Shown here: positions 27,733 to 41,477 of the stretch, piece after piece
How the letters are laid out: each line of letters starts with the position of its first letter
Numbering within the stretch: the first letter of the stretch is position 1
Assembly (NCBI GenBank): GCA_013433145.1
Contig: CM024173.1
Location: forward strand, 496,001 to 560,000
Reading direction: 5' to 3'
DNA length: 64,000 nt
Origin: Ascaris suum
Lineage: Eukaryota > Nematoda > Chromadorea > Rhabditida > Ascarididae
Notes under the pieces: generated by a model
Databases searched by the model: none
Told to the model about the DNA's origin: nothing
Seen by the model: only the letters and a program-made list of their open reading frames with translations
Program-made: the position numbers and the translations under genes

Positions 27733-30700
27733 ATGTCTCAGTTTGGTGCAAAGAATCCTGCTGCTTGGGCTCGACCACCTGGTAAGTTAATTATTTTGAG
27801 GCAAAAATCATTACTTCAACCTGATACACTCTAGACAACAAAGAAAAATAATTAGATGATTAAATCGAGAAGATGGGATTTCATTTCAGAAGTACAGCAA
27901 ATAGACACAATGCTATGGGAATATATTCGAAGTGGAAGTGAAGATTACACCGCTGAAGATTATCCGGATTGCTTAAGATGTTATTTAGTCCCTCTCTTAA
28001 TGACTTGAGCTCAGAGTTTTCGTCACACAATTACTTCGAATGCGGCCATATTTAAAAGATCTTTTAGCACCTTTATCATCATGTCATTCCCATTTCCAGG
28101 TATATTCATCCGTTATTTTCCTCTCTCTTTTCATATGAAGGAGGGAATGCTGATATAGCGTTGCTTGCATTCAGTGACACTCATTTATTTGTTGTAATGT
28201 TTACTGTACTGCAGGGGGCCAGCAGTTGAATGCGGGTATCTTTCAAAATCCGCTGATCGGTGGGCAAGCGTTCGGTGGAGTGCCACAGATGGGTATGCCC
28301 GGCATGATCAACGCGGCTGCATTCTCACAGCAGGCGGCTGCAAGTATAGGAATGAATCTTGGCATGCTCCAAACCCCGCAGCAGGCGATAAGAATGCAGA
28401 CTCAACAACAGGTTTGTTTGCCTGTTACTAAACAGTCTATACCAGTTTGGCCATCTTAGCGTCTAGGGTCGTGGTTCTTTTCTTTTCTTTTCTTCTTTTT
28501 ACCTAATTCTTATGGAAAGTTTGCTCCTTTTTTGGCTCTTGAATGTTTATTTTGCAGTTCATTTTTATTTAAAGTTTACTTTTTTAATTACTGAGTTATT
28601 ATTTTCACTGTTTTATATGAAATTGTTTTTTCGAGTGGAAGTCGATAATATTCCGCAGGAGAATCTGTGCTGAGGCAGAGGGAAGAGTGGGTCTTCCGAA
28701 ATTGTACAGCGACTCGTTTTGCAGTTATTGCAGGGAGTAATGCAATAACGTTTCACGCACATACTTAGGAAGATGCAACGACGCGCTGTCGTGATGCAAA
28801 AGGATAGAGCATTGATGCGCGAAGTGGCGGAATAATTTTTATGTTGCAAACAGCTATAGTGCTGTGTAAATCAGATGAAATTTGTCGTGAAGCATTTTGT
28901 TTTGTTGAATGGTGTGATTATTACTTCAAAAAAGGAGGTGCATTGTAGCAACCTCAGCAAAAGAATCGAACTTTTTCGGGTGTGGTTACAAAGATGCACG
29001 ACAGCTATGGTTTCGTCGATGATGACGTCTTCTTTCAAGTCAGGTAGTGCCTTGAATATCATGGTTATGTGCACTGTATGCCCGTTCTCTTCTTTATTGC
29101 TGGGCCAGGGTGGGAAAGCTGTACAATAAGGGAAAAGAAGCTGGTTGCGGTCGGAAGTTTTTTGTTGCCGCAGAAAGAAGTGGACAAGTAGCTGTGGTTG
29201 CTATAGCACTATATAAGCTGGATTATATTCTGAAAATTTTGAACTTTTAGAAATTGTGGGTGGGAGGAATTTATTTTTCGACCAATAAAGGTTTGTTGGC
29301 ATTTTTTGAGATATAATAGTGTAATATGAGGTTCTGAAGGAGATATTGAGGTTGAAAAATCTGCAGCAATTTCTTTTCTTCCAAAAATGAAGCTATTTCG
29401 GCTCAAGGAAGAGAACTGACTCATCTTCTCGAAAAGTCCGATTACTGCGAGGCGAAGAATGGTTCTAATTTTTTCTAAGGCACCAGCGGCTTTAATATTT
29501 TGTTCTATTTGTTTATTTATTTATTTTTTATTTTTTGTTGGGTCGTTGCTGCGCGATCCGAAAAATAGCACCCGAAGAAGATAAGCAAAGAAAGTCTCCA
29601 GTCAACAATCGCATCCAACGTTTCATTCACACATGATATTATTCTTACCATTTCTTAAAATCTGTTAAATATTTCTTGCTATGATGTCAGCTTCACCAGT
29701 CATGTTTTCTAAAATAACAAATAGAAGGCAGGTTTTATATTGTCCAGCATATTATTAACGGTCCTCAAAGATGTTGATATCGCAAGCAGAGTGGTCAGTG
29801 TTTATTTGTCTGCAGCGTTGTCCGTGGTGCACTGCCGCGAACAGGAGATCGAGTCATGGTGGAGGCTTCTTATAACCCGGCGATGCCTTTCAAGTGGAAT
29901 GCTTTCCGTGTGCAGTTGATACCGACCGAGAAGCAGGGACCACCTATTGGACCACCGCATGGACATCCAATGCACTCCACACCCGATATGAGGGGCAGAC
30001 AGCCAGCACCTCTACCGCGTGGAGGACCAACTATGGGACAGTCTTGGCCTGATAAGGGAGTTTCAAATGCTGGACCAGGCCCCGCTACTCGTGCGAACGA
30101 GATACACGCGAGAGAATCGCGTGCCAGTTAGTTCCACCTCCACTTATAGTTGAAAAACGCGAATGATGGATTGTTGAGGGATCTTGTTTTCGGTGCACTT
30201 AATATATCATTAACATGTTAATATGTCACTTTTTGCGTTAATTCACGAACTCCGAAATCTATCTCAACGAATATGAAAGCGTTTCAGATTGGCGACATTT
30301 TGTTGCACTCATCCAAAGAACAATTCCCTCGCATAATCAGTGAATTTACATGTCGTTGTAGAGATGTGGAGAATATGCAAACTGGCAAACTTTGACAAGT
30401 GCCCTGAAGCTGGAATGAATAGAAAGGAAACTGATGATAATTTTAGTGTGGATTCTGGCGGCAGTTTCTGATAAATTTATTTAAGTGAATTCAGCGCCTA
30501 CTTTTTTTTGCTAGCAAGTGTTGACTGGAATCGAGATTAGTTGTTCACCGATAAGATATTTCAGTGCCGCGTTCTCGATCTCCCGTTCCAGCGATGACAC
30601 GCCGTGGTCGCTCTCCACCTCCATCGGTTGGCAACGGGGGAGGTCGTCGTGTGAGCCCGCCAGCTAGAAGAGCTTCTCCACCACGTGGTGTTGCTAGAAG

Positions 30701-33700
30701 ATCCCCTCCCAAAAGGTAACCTTGTTTTAAATATTAATTGAGGCTCAAAGTGTTTCGGTGCTTTGCACTATTAGCTTTTCTATCTCTGTTTAGTTTGCAT
30801 GTGGACATATCTTTCGGCGTAAGAGGTACGCCGATCTGTTCAAACTTGTCATCACTCGGGTGCTGTTATTGTTCTGCTGCACTCAGCGCGTTCTTTGAAA
30901 ACCTTGAAGCTTCGATGGCAATAGTGGAATGGCAAATTTTCACATTTGCCGTTGGTTGACGGATGAAGCTTGGGTCCATAGTATGTGCAGTTGTGATGGA
31001 CGGGGTGAAATGTAACCAGAATGCGGTTTGTTCTAGCTTCTGGGTGGTCGAAATAGCGACAATAAAAGGCGCTGAAAATTTTTATTATTGTTGTAAATGT
31101 AATGCATTATCGAAGCCGCATTTTCTAAGAATAAACGTTTCAAAATTGAATGGCTTTAGTTTTATAAGGAAGTGTAAATGTGCACGAAGTGGGAACAAGG
31201 AGATTTCCTAAATGAGTGGAGAGGACACGCTTGTAGATAGGAAGTTGTTTATTCTGATAGTTAAGAAAAACCTTTGTATGACACATCAGATATAGTCACC
31301 TTTGAAGATATTGGGGATAGTGAGGTTTTATCTTGGCCAGTATGATCTGTTACAGCCGGGTAAGGACTTTCATTTGGATTTTTTTTTTGATACTGGCTGT
31401 GTTGCGGTAGAAAAGCATTCTGGCGATGCGCATTGCTTTCATAGCTCGTGGTCTTTAGTCTTTAGTAACGAATTTGTTGTGACCTGGTGGCGCATTTATA
31501 TCTGTGGTCGTTTGATGGTGGGCAATAATAGGAAACAATTGTGGAAGTGAATTAGAAGGGAATAAGTAAAGATTCATCTGACTGGATATTGACGGTGCCA
31601 GGCAAAGGCGCAACGAATAAAGGACATAAAAAGCGATATGATATGGCAGCTGCGGACGTCCTCGGAGGATTTCCTTTGTAATCAGTGGAATTTCTAAGAA
31701 TTTTTCGTTTCGTTGCTTAATGCATTTCAACGCAAAAGTCTATATTCCTTTTAATTTTTGGCACCACCAATAAGAAATGCAATATCGACTTCTTACATAA
31801 TACCCCTCACACAGCTAACTCCTTGAGTAACATAGAATTTTTATTCGTTCATGGAATCATTCCCACCAGCAGGCAGCACGCTGTCATATCGTCAGCAGGC
31901 GATCTTGGCAGATCGTCCACCAGTTGAGAGCTAAATGAAAAACTGTTGTTTTGGCTTTAAAATATTGCTTAACACTTCGACATATCTCTTAACTATCAGT
32001 TAGTTTATTTGGCAATCGATTTTTGAAATAATCGTTTCAGAAGTCCGGCCCGTAGTGATTTCTCACGAAGCAGCACTGCTCGTGCAGCGTCACCTAAGCG
32101 TATCTCACCTGCACGAAAGCATGAAACGTTGAAACGAGAGCGTGAGCGTTCTCCAAGCGGCTCGGTGGCACCATCGTTGAAGAGAGAGACCATTGGTCGA
32201 GATAGTGTCTCTCCACCTCGTAGACGTGCACGCATCATTCCCAGATACCATTGCTACTCACCCAAAACTCCTATCTCAATGGTCAAGTAAGTAATGGTTT
32301 TCGTTCCATTCCGTAGTTTTTGCACACTCTTTACCTTTTGTTTAGGCAAAATCAGGTTTCGATTGTAAATGTCAAGCTATAATTGGCATCCGTAAAACCT
32401 CGATTTATTATGGCTCATCCTTAGTTGTCGTTGCGGTTCATTAAATGTATGAATTAGTCGTTGCTTATTAAATGTATTGCAGTGCACATTCATCACAGGG
32501 GATAATGCATTTGCGCAAACGCTACGCGTCGCTCTATATCCCGTCGGATTTTATTGAAGCAGTCATAGAGTGGCCTGCAACAACACCGTTGGACAATCCG
32601 ATCTCTATCTCTACTGCACCAACAACCTTCCATGTGCTTCATAAAGATGTTGATATTCCAAAGAGTGCTGGGGAAGCTGCGATGCTTTCGCCATCCGACG
32701 CAGATTCCAGATTCAGCGCTAAAGTAATCGATGTTTTTTTAAAAATATTTTTAATTCGTTTATCTCTTTTAGCTGATAACAATGGTGGCCAAGTATGAGT
32801 TAAGATGGCAGACTGAATATAGATGGATCGGAATTTTTTAAGTTTATTTTAGTGCAAAATGAATCTATGAAGGAGAAAAGAAACGTACGAGCTTTATGGA
32901 ATGTCACCGCGTAGTATGAAAGGCAGCTGTGAGCATAGAGTTTTCCAGTTTTTCTTTTCAGTTTTCCTTCAGTTTTTCAGTGTTAGGTCACACTAGGTTT
33001 TTCGTGTCGCAAAGAAATCGTTAAGGATTTCTACCTGGGCCATGCTTTGACCCGTTCTTTCATTCGTTCTTCCTCATTTTAGTGGACTGAGAAAGGATTC
33101 CTGCTGTGGATTTGAATTCAGATCGACTATAAATTGGAGATTGCGGTAGCTGAAATTCGTCTTCAAGGATTATCTTTCACCTTGACAACGCGCCCATCAG
33201 TGAACATATGGCAGAGGGAGGGGATGATGGTATATAGAATGCCATTGGAATGAACCGTCAGATTTTTGCTACTAATATGTGCTCACATGCGACCCCTCCA
33301 ACTATCACGGTGTGAACGAGCCGTTTTGTAATATTCTGATTAATCTACTACGGCAGTGTCCATCCGCGTTTTATTTTGATCCGGCTGTTGATCAATATAT
33401 CAAAGCTTTCTGCGTTCATGAGACGTAATGGATGTTTCTGTGAAATCGTTTGGCAAAAAGCCTATGGTGCTTCCATGTACGCCGGAAAAACCTAATTTTG
33501 GAGATCTCTACAAAACTTTTATTGTGTTAGTGACCTCGCGTTTATGGACATTACGGGCAGCATAGCAACAGCATCCTTACCTATTCCTTATTGTGGGCAT
33601 TGATGTCGTAGTAGAACTGACTGCTTTGTGCAACTGTTGCTGTCGCCTTTTTTGCACGTCGTAACATTCACTCATCGGCTTACTTGCTGTGCTGTTGTTC

Positions 33701-36700
33701 ACAGCAATATTAATTAACTGATTATCAGTGACAGTAGAGAGAGGGACACAGGGAGCATATATCGAAGGATATAGAGCACGGTCATTTCGTAGCTGTACAA
33801 TTTGCAAGTCCCTAACAGCAGTGCATTTCCCAATGGATTCTTGGTTCTTTTATCTTACCATTCTGTGCAGAATTTTGTTATGCTTCAATCCAGCTCTAGT
33901 ATAATCACGTCGCACATAGTCATGTAGAAGCTGCATTTCACTTCTGAACGTCGTCTTTTTAATGAAGTGAAGATGTCGCCATATCTCTGGGATTCAGATG
34001 TAACCTTGAATCGTTTTTGATCCTTCCGTCTATGTAGGGATCAGGATATCGTTTTCCTGTGATGTATCCTTTCGCATAAGACCCCTTTATTTGTTGATAC
34101 TGAAGCGTGGCTACTGCCCGGAGTGGCGTCGAGCTCTCTTCTTGTTTGGTAGGATCCTCAGTTGTCGCCTATGTTAGTTAGCCAAGAATACAGTAGCGGC
34201 TCAAAGCAGCTTCGAGTCATCAGCAGATCTTATATCGACATATTGTACAGTACTATTGAGCCGTTCCACAGCTGGTTGTATAGCAACCTGCAACATGTCA
34301 AAAATTTCCCACGTGTGGCAGAAGCCTCTCCGCAATCTTGTCGCTCTCAAATCCAGATCGGTCTCATTCATTTCAGAGAATTCGCGAATGAAAGCAATCG
34401 ATCAGAGTCAGGAAAAGAACAAGAATAATGGTCTTTTGTAGGTGATTTTGATGTGTCATGGTGGACTATCGGCAATTCAGCAAAAAGCATATGGGCTTCT
34501 GGCCGATGGGTCTACAGATGATAACGCCGATCCAACACCGCTTTCTCGCTGTCTCAGTTTTCTTGTTGGTATGTGTTCGTATTCTTCTTAAATAATTCGT
34601 ATGAATTATATCCGACTTTTGTTTTTCATTGAGTTGGAATAAATATGGCTATATGAATTGACTGTCTGCTAATTACAGTTGGGCCCGAGCTGAGTGCAAC
34701 TGGGCCAAAGCCCAGCTGTAATCAGTAGACACATTGACCGATTGACTGTAATTGCACTTAAGTCAAACCCGATTAGTCAATATGTATATGCGTCATGTAT
34801 AAGGCATTAATAATTGGCATTTGTAGAGAATGAAAGTAACGTCAAAAAACCTATAGCTGGAGTGTGCAGATTTTTGTTCGTTTTGAATATTGCATTTGGG
34901 AATAGCTGGAAATCGAGCGTGATACCTTTGCATTTGGTCGATGAAAACAAGTCAACCAGTTTATGCCCTCTGTGAGGCACTTACGCTGCAAGTTGGCACA
35001 AATGTCTAATTTTTGTCTCGGCTGCATGTGGTCATATCTCTGTGAAATTTGGCTTATTGCGCGAAGCACGCATCTCAACATGTAGCGACAGCTACGAAGC
35101 GGTGCAAATACGAAATTTCCTTACCGTCATTCGGTGTAGTCGGATTTCAGTTGCGTTGATGTCATCGGAAGTTTTTGTATGTGTTTAACCAAAAAGAATG
35201 TCAATTTTGTCTTTAAAGTAAGAAGCAATTTTCAGTATTTTTTCGCAGCATGGAGATCTCGCCAAAATTTCATCCACTGCTATTTAGTCACTCGAAAAGG
35301 GGTAAAGCTTGTGTCATGAGCCTTTGTCTCGATACTTCCGCGGGAACGTTTTACACGAGACTGATGGACGGCCAGTTTAGGGACACGTGGCAAAGGTGAA
35401 CTGATGGCTCTAGGAGGAACATGGTCACGGTCTTTGGATGGCGAGAATCCCGATCGTGATCCCCAAGTTCTTGTTCGTACGGCAATCCGTACGGTCCGTG
35501 CGCTCACGGGTGTTGATCTGTCGAAATGTGCGCGATGGTATGTCTCACAACCTATACTGTAAAAATCTTTATTTTTTGTAATGAGTTGCATTTGAGGAAG
35601 TGTTTAATTTTCCGATAAAACGGGTGTTTAATTTTCTGATGAGGCCGTTCACATCCTTGTGCGACTTCTTTTTTAACCCCATTTTTTCCTATGCGCTAGC
35701 TTATTCGCGTGATGGGGCTACGGTAAAGGAAAGGTGATCTGCACAGAGAGGAAGAGCTTGATCTGGCACTTTTTCTGTCCACTGGACAACTGGAGATGTC
35801 GCATTATACGGTAAATGCCGGCTCGATTCAAGTTTTTTTTAGGGTGGTAACTGACATGATTCATGCCACTTGGTTTTGCAAAAAAAAGAGAAGGTATAGC
35901 ATAAAACTCGTGCTAGGTTGCCATCTCGCTTTTCTTAAATTTTGGTAGCATGTGTTTGGGCTTACATTTTTAAGAATGGCTTTTCGTCATAAGGAGGATA
36001 CATACGTCGTAATAAAGCGCGTTTATGGCCACATCTAGTTTACCACATTTTGCAATGTTCATTTTTTGGAGTAGTAGTCTTTAAGAAGGGATCCGTTAAG
36101 AGAAGCATGAATGCTGATTGCGTGCTTGAGGTAAGTGAGAGGGCCAAATAAACATTGGCCTAAAGCTTTATGATAACCGCGATACGGAGATCCAACGTGT
36201 GGAACTGAAGGTCTTATTGGTAATGACGATGAACTAGTAGTCACGTAACGTTTTGGCTTGGCAATGTTTGCAGCGCAATCGATCAAATATCGGCTGGCGC
36301 TCTTCACAACTGATCAAGCGTTGTTGTCGTCTTTGTGAGCAAGGTTGCGTGCAATTCGACGATTCCTTTGCTCGAAATTTCTTGTTTTCGTTTTCAGAGT
36401 TTATCGCCCTTCAACGACGCGTTGGCCCATCAACATATGTCCACGATTAGGGCACATGTAGGCTTTCAAACGTTTAGAAACCTCTGCTAAGGATACACTC
36501 ACCGGTCGACATGCGGCACGTTGTTTTAGAGAGACGATTTCGTGCAGAGACATAATAATACAACACGTGGATCGTTTTTTAGAGGACATGGACGCCGCTA
36601 CTCCTTCGTCATAACTTACTTGTGTTACTGAACAAAATCAAACCAAAAAAGGCGAGTTGAGGGAACGGTGGGCAGAGGTGGTGCATCTCTGCCTGCTGGT

Positions 36701-39700
36701 CTCATTCCTGTTTCCCTCATTTTTGACAGGTATTGTTGCAATAAAGGTAGTGGAAAGGAGTGCACACTATCCACCACACAGGTACAAAATGGCGCAGTTA
36801 CGTTACTATCGTGCTGAGAAGGATCGAGTCGACACGACGGTACTTCTACTACCGGATACGAGTGCGCTGATGCCTGACGAGGAATGCTATCGGGAGCAGC
36901 TAGCTGTACTTAAAAATCAACTCGCTACTAAGATATCGGCCGTAGAAGCTATGAAAGTGGAACAATCAATGCCCGCAGAGGTGGCGGGCGGCGAAACTGG
37001 TCAGCAATCGTCGCATCATGGCACCGGGGAGGCGGCAGCGTCTGAGCCAACGAAGGAGCAGGTGCGCCACTAGATCCCTAAAGCCGATGCATTTCTTTCG
37101 TTAACATTTTCTTTGCTTTTTGCATGCATGCTGATCCATCCACTTATGTAGGTTGTTTTTGTGGATTTTCAGTTCTCAATAACTCCGTCGATGTTTTTCC
37201 TCTATTCAAGTATCGGCTTTTGTTTGTTTTCGTTTGTCCCACCTGTCGTCAACGTATCGTCAAACGTGTTTCGTTGGCATTCATTCAAAGTTGGTTTTGT
37301 GTGTATGTGTTTGAGTGCATGTGTTGCTGCTTATATATACGTTTTTACGCATGTTTCAATTCCATTTTCGAGTAATTTTTTCCTCATTGCAATCGGTTCT
37401 TTGATTCGAATTCGGAGTCTCTATGGAGAATAAGAATAAAATGTCTCGATGTTTTGATGAGCTGGAAAAGAAAAGCTTCTTGAAGATGTTTATGTGGGGC
37501 ATGCGTTATGATATTTGCTTGCACATTGCACATGCACTTTGAACGAGAATTGTGTTCATCGAAGAGGATAAATGGAGGGATTATTAACGCCGCCACTAGG
37601 CAAGGGATGTTGGTCACAGCGTGCATGCAGCTGCTTTTTTATTTGCGGCATCATATTTACGCTGCACACCTTCAAGCAATTATTGACTTGATTTGTAAGC
37701 CTTCCTTTTGAGGGTCTAGCCGCTTTACGACGAACAGTGACAGAGCAAGAGAGAGAGGAAGACAGCGAGAGAGAGAGAATAGCATTAGCGACGTCCATTT
37801 TGAAGTTCAAATGGGTCGGTACTTCTTTATTGTCTGAAAATCTATTTCGATTCCAACGTCTTATTACTAGCGTTTTTGCGGGTTTTTTTTTGCACTCTCT
37901 AGGATCTTACACAGTTGTATTTTGATAAGGGAGGTAGGATTAGCGAATGTTAGATGCTAAAAAGTTTGTAGGAAGTAATCAATTTGTTAAGATGGTGTCA
38001 GGTGAAATTGTGTTACGTGTGGTTAACCCTCACCGAGTATCAATATCAGCACATAATGTACTTTTAGGTGGAGGAGATACAAGAAGACGATGATGATGAG
38101 GACGATTTAACCCCGACACATTGGTCGAAACTCGATATTAAAACTATGAAGGTCCGTTTCATCCACTGTTCATTATGACATCTGTTCGCCCATATGCTGG
38201 ACTTTCCCATTATTACGTCGGAAAATATGCGAAACGATGCGTGTTTAATTGTTTCTTGACATACGGAATATTTTCAAATAAAATCATCCGGGTTATGAGG
38301 GATATGCGAAAAATGGATGAAGAAAATTTTGAGAGATCGCAATGAAAAAGTTAGCAGTGCTAAACACAGGGAGTGGTGAATGCGAACATGTGCGTCTGTT
38401 AGGTCGCTGATACCTGCTTTTTGGTTATGGTTTGCGTTGGCTAGCTTATTAATGTGGTGGATTTTTTGACAGCATTCTTTATCCTGACCAGTGAACTGAC
38501 TTGTATACAGGTCGCAGAACTGCGTCAAGAACTTATGGCACGAGATCTGGAAACAAAAGGTGTTAAGTCAGTACTATGCGTGCGGCTGCAGGAAGCTCTC
38601 AACCAAGAAAAAGCAAAAGAAGAGGGCACTATGGAGGAAAAGGTTAGCGGTTTTTAAAAAAATCTTAATGAATGGTATTGATGGTTTTAGATGAAGTTCT
38701 AGTACCGTTTTAAACAGCAATACCCATATTGCGCTAGTGGTCTCCATTTCTTTTGTGATTTCATTTGTTGTGTAACATAGTCTAAGTTTTTTTTTTTTTG
38801 TTTAATGGCTTTCTGTTTCGATTCTAGATGAACTGTTCTTCTTCATATCGACTTAGAAGTGGTACCGTTTTTATAGTTTCATTCGTTCACATGAGAGGAC
38901 GTCATCTTGCATATTTCTTCAAATGTTATCAGCATTTCACTTGTTTTAATAAGGGACTGACCAGGCCCATGTAGGACCTGCACGAGCAACGTTGTTCATC
39001 GTTCAGGGTCGAAACTTTTTTAAAGCATTCTTCGCCATTGCTTCCTTAGTGGCTTTCTTTTTGACTTGATATTGTGCTTTTTTATCGTTTGTACTATTGC
39101 TTTTGCAGCTGGATTGCAGGCTGCCTATTTGTCGACGATTAAGGGCGACATTGTGTGGAGTGGTTTTAAAGCGTTGATCCATTTCGTCCTTTATATACGA
39201 AAGTAGAAATAGCGGCGCTGTTATACAATGTGTGAAAGTATCAAAACAAGCAAACGGTGCATTTAAGCAAGCATTTCACACATATTTATTAAATGTTTAG
39301 GCGGGGGATGCATGTGTAGGAGAGCTCATCATATAGTGTCGTGTAATAATATTACGTTTGGTTTAGATCGAAAGTGAGAAAGCAGCAGCCGCCGAACAAC
39401 CAAAGGAGACAAAGGAGTTGACGGAGGAGCAAAAGAAGGCTCTCGAGAAATTAGTATACTTTTGCTGTTTTTTATTCATGTCAGCATTCCTGCTACTCTT
39501 CTCTGTGTAGAATTGCGCCGGAAATTAAATAACATTCCATGTTTGGGCTATTTTTTGGAGCTAAATATCTTTGTCGCAAGCAGGACTTACTTCTGTTCGT
39601 TTGTCCTATCTGTGGTACAGCTTAGTTTGGAGGTGGAGTGTGATCGTTTGGTTTACTAGCCGTCTTGGTTTATGATTTGTTAATCACGCTTGATATGGAC

Positions 39701-41384
39701 TTTTGCAGTGCGTTTTTGCAAATTCGCCTTTTCTAGAGCGCATTATGCAGATACCATGTCTGTCTGTGTGTGTTTGTCCAAAACTCCAACGGACCCTACT
39801 CGGGGGCGATTAAAGATTGAGTCATGAAGTTTTCCGGATGTAATGTATACAGCATAACACGGCATCCTTTAGCGTTATTTCTTCAGCCTTCGGGAAAAAG
39901 TTATAGACGATGAAAGAAGTTTGCTTGGTTCTTCACTTGCAATTTTTTGATGTTGAACAGGTCGAAGTTAGGAAAAGATCTTCTGTGGAGAATTTGTTTG
40001 AGCGGTCGGTCTAATTAAAGTATGATAGCATTATTTCGAATATTTGTTTTATATTAATGACTCATGCAGAGGGGCGGGTTCGGTGAGGAGAATGCAGAAG
40101 CGAAATGTTTATGCTTTGAGTGGCTTCTACATTATGCTACTTTCTTTCATGTAATGGATGTATAAGTTTCAAGTTTTCTTATTTACCAAATGAATGCCAC
40201 TTAGCAAATAGGGGAGAAGCGTATAGCAGGATCCTAAGTACCGCTGTGTGTAAATCTTTCAGCCAAAAGTTACTGCGAGAGAAGTGGTGCAGAATTGCTC
40301 TGATTTTTCTAGGTGACGAGGCATGATTCCTGTCTGAAGTGCTAAGTTTTTAATGGTTACAGGAGAAGGAGAAGAAAGAGAAGAAAGCTTCATTGGAGCG
40401 GCATTACACAATGCCGAAAGAGGTGGGTGTACTTGTCTACCCGAGCAGATTGGCAAAAGGTGGCAAGTTTGATTGCAAGGTTGTCACCCTGCATAACCTC
40501 CTCGACTACCGCATTGAGGATTGCAAAGAACACACCTTTGAGGTTGGTCAGCTTCCAATTTACCGGTTCTACATTCAAAACATTTAGTGATGTGCCCTTA
40601 ACCGATTGTTGAAACGGCTACTAGGTAGTTATATCGAGTTCTTAATTTGTTGCTGTTATGATACTTGAGGGATCGCCTTTTATTATTCAGTTCTTTACGA
40701 AATATTGAATGCCATATTGTTCATTAAGTATGGATTTTTATGCCGAAAAGATGAGGAGGGAGGGGGAGCGAAGGAATTGGTAGAAGGGTGATGTCGTTTC
40801 AGCAGCTACTTTGTGCTTCGTCACTAGTGTTTTCTCAAGTGAAAATCGTTGCAACATTAGATTTATGAGATGCAGGGAAGGAAGCCATCCCTAGTAGAGG
40901 TCTTCTGGTCACTTGGCTAGGTAACTCCTTTGGTTTAATTTGTTGGTGGCGTATTTTGTAGCTAGCACTTTTGGCGGAGTGCGTGTCAGAGATGTTGGAT
41001 CGTGCGCATGCTTTCGGCATATATAAGTCGATGAGCTGTGCTCTCGACAAAGAGGCTGAAAAGAAGCGACGCAACGATGCTAAGGTGCTTGAGGTCATTG
41101 GCGTTGAACGTAAGCGTCATTCTAAATTCTAAAAGTCACATCTGTTTTTTATTGCCCATCATATTGACCCAGAAGCATGTCGGCTGATAGCTGGAGAAAA
41201 CTTGCATATATGTGAACGCGAAAATGCGAGACCCATAGGTTAGCTGTTATCATGCGAGATTTAAGTGCTGTTAGATGTGTTATTTAATTAGGCAGCTTGA
41301 GCTTTGATGATAGGATATATTTGCTTGATTGAGAATATTGCATTAGAAGACGATAACTAGGTAGGTGTAAAGAGATCTTTAGGT

Positions 41385-41477
<93 letters not shown>

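Noticed and set aside
32773..32792. Possible 20-nt microexon in ccar-1 (LITMVA)
   Set aside because: It has good splice sites and resembles the conserved VMLMA motif, but joining it to the next exon gives a stop. Exon 34442 starts with VILM, which joins exon 7 directly in phase 0 and matches the family.
35280..35591. 103-codon minus-strand ORF
   Set aside because: Antisense shadow of ccar-1 exon 9.
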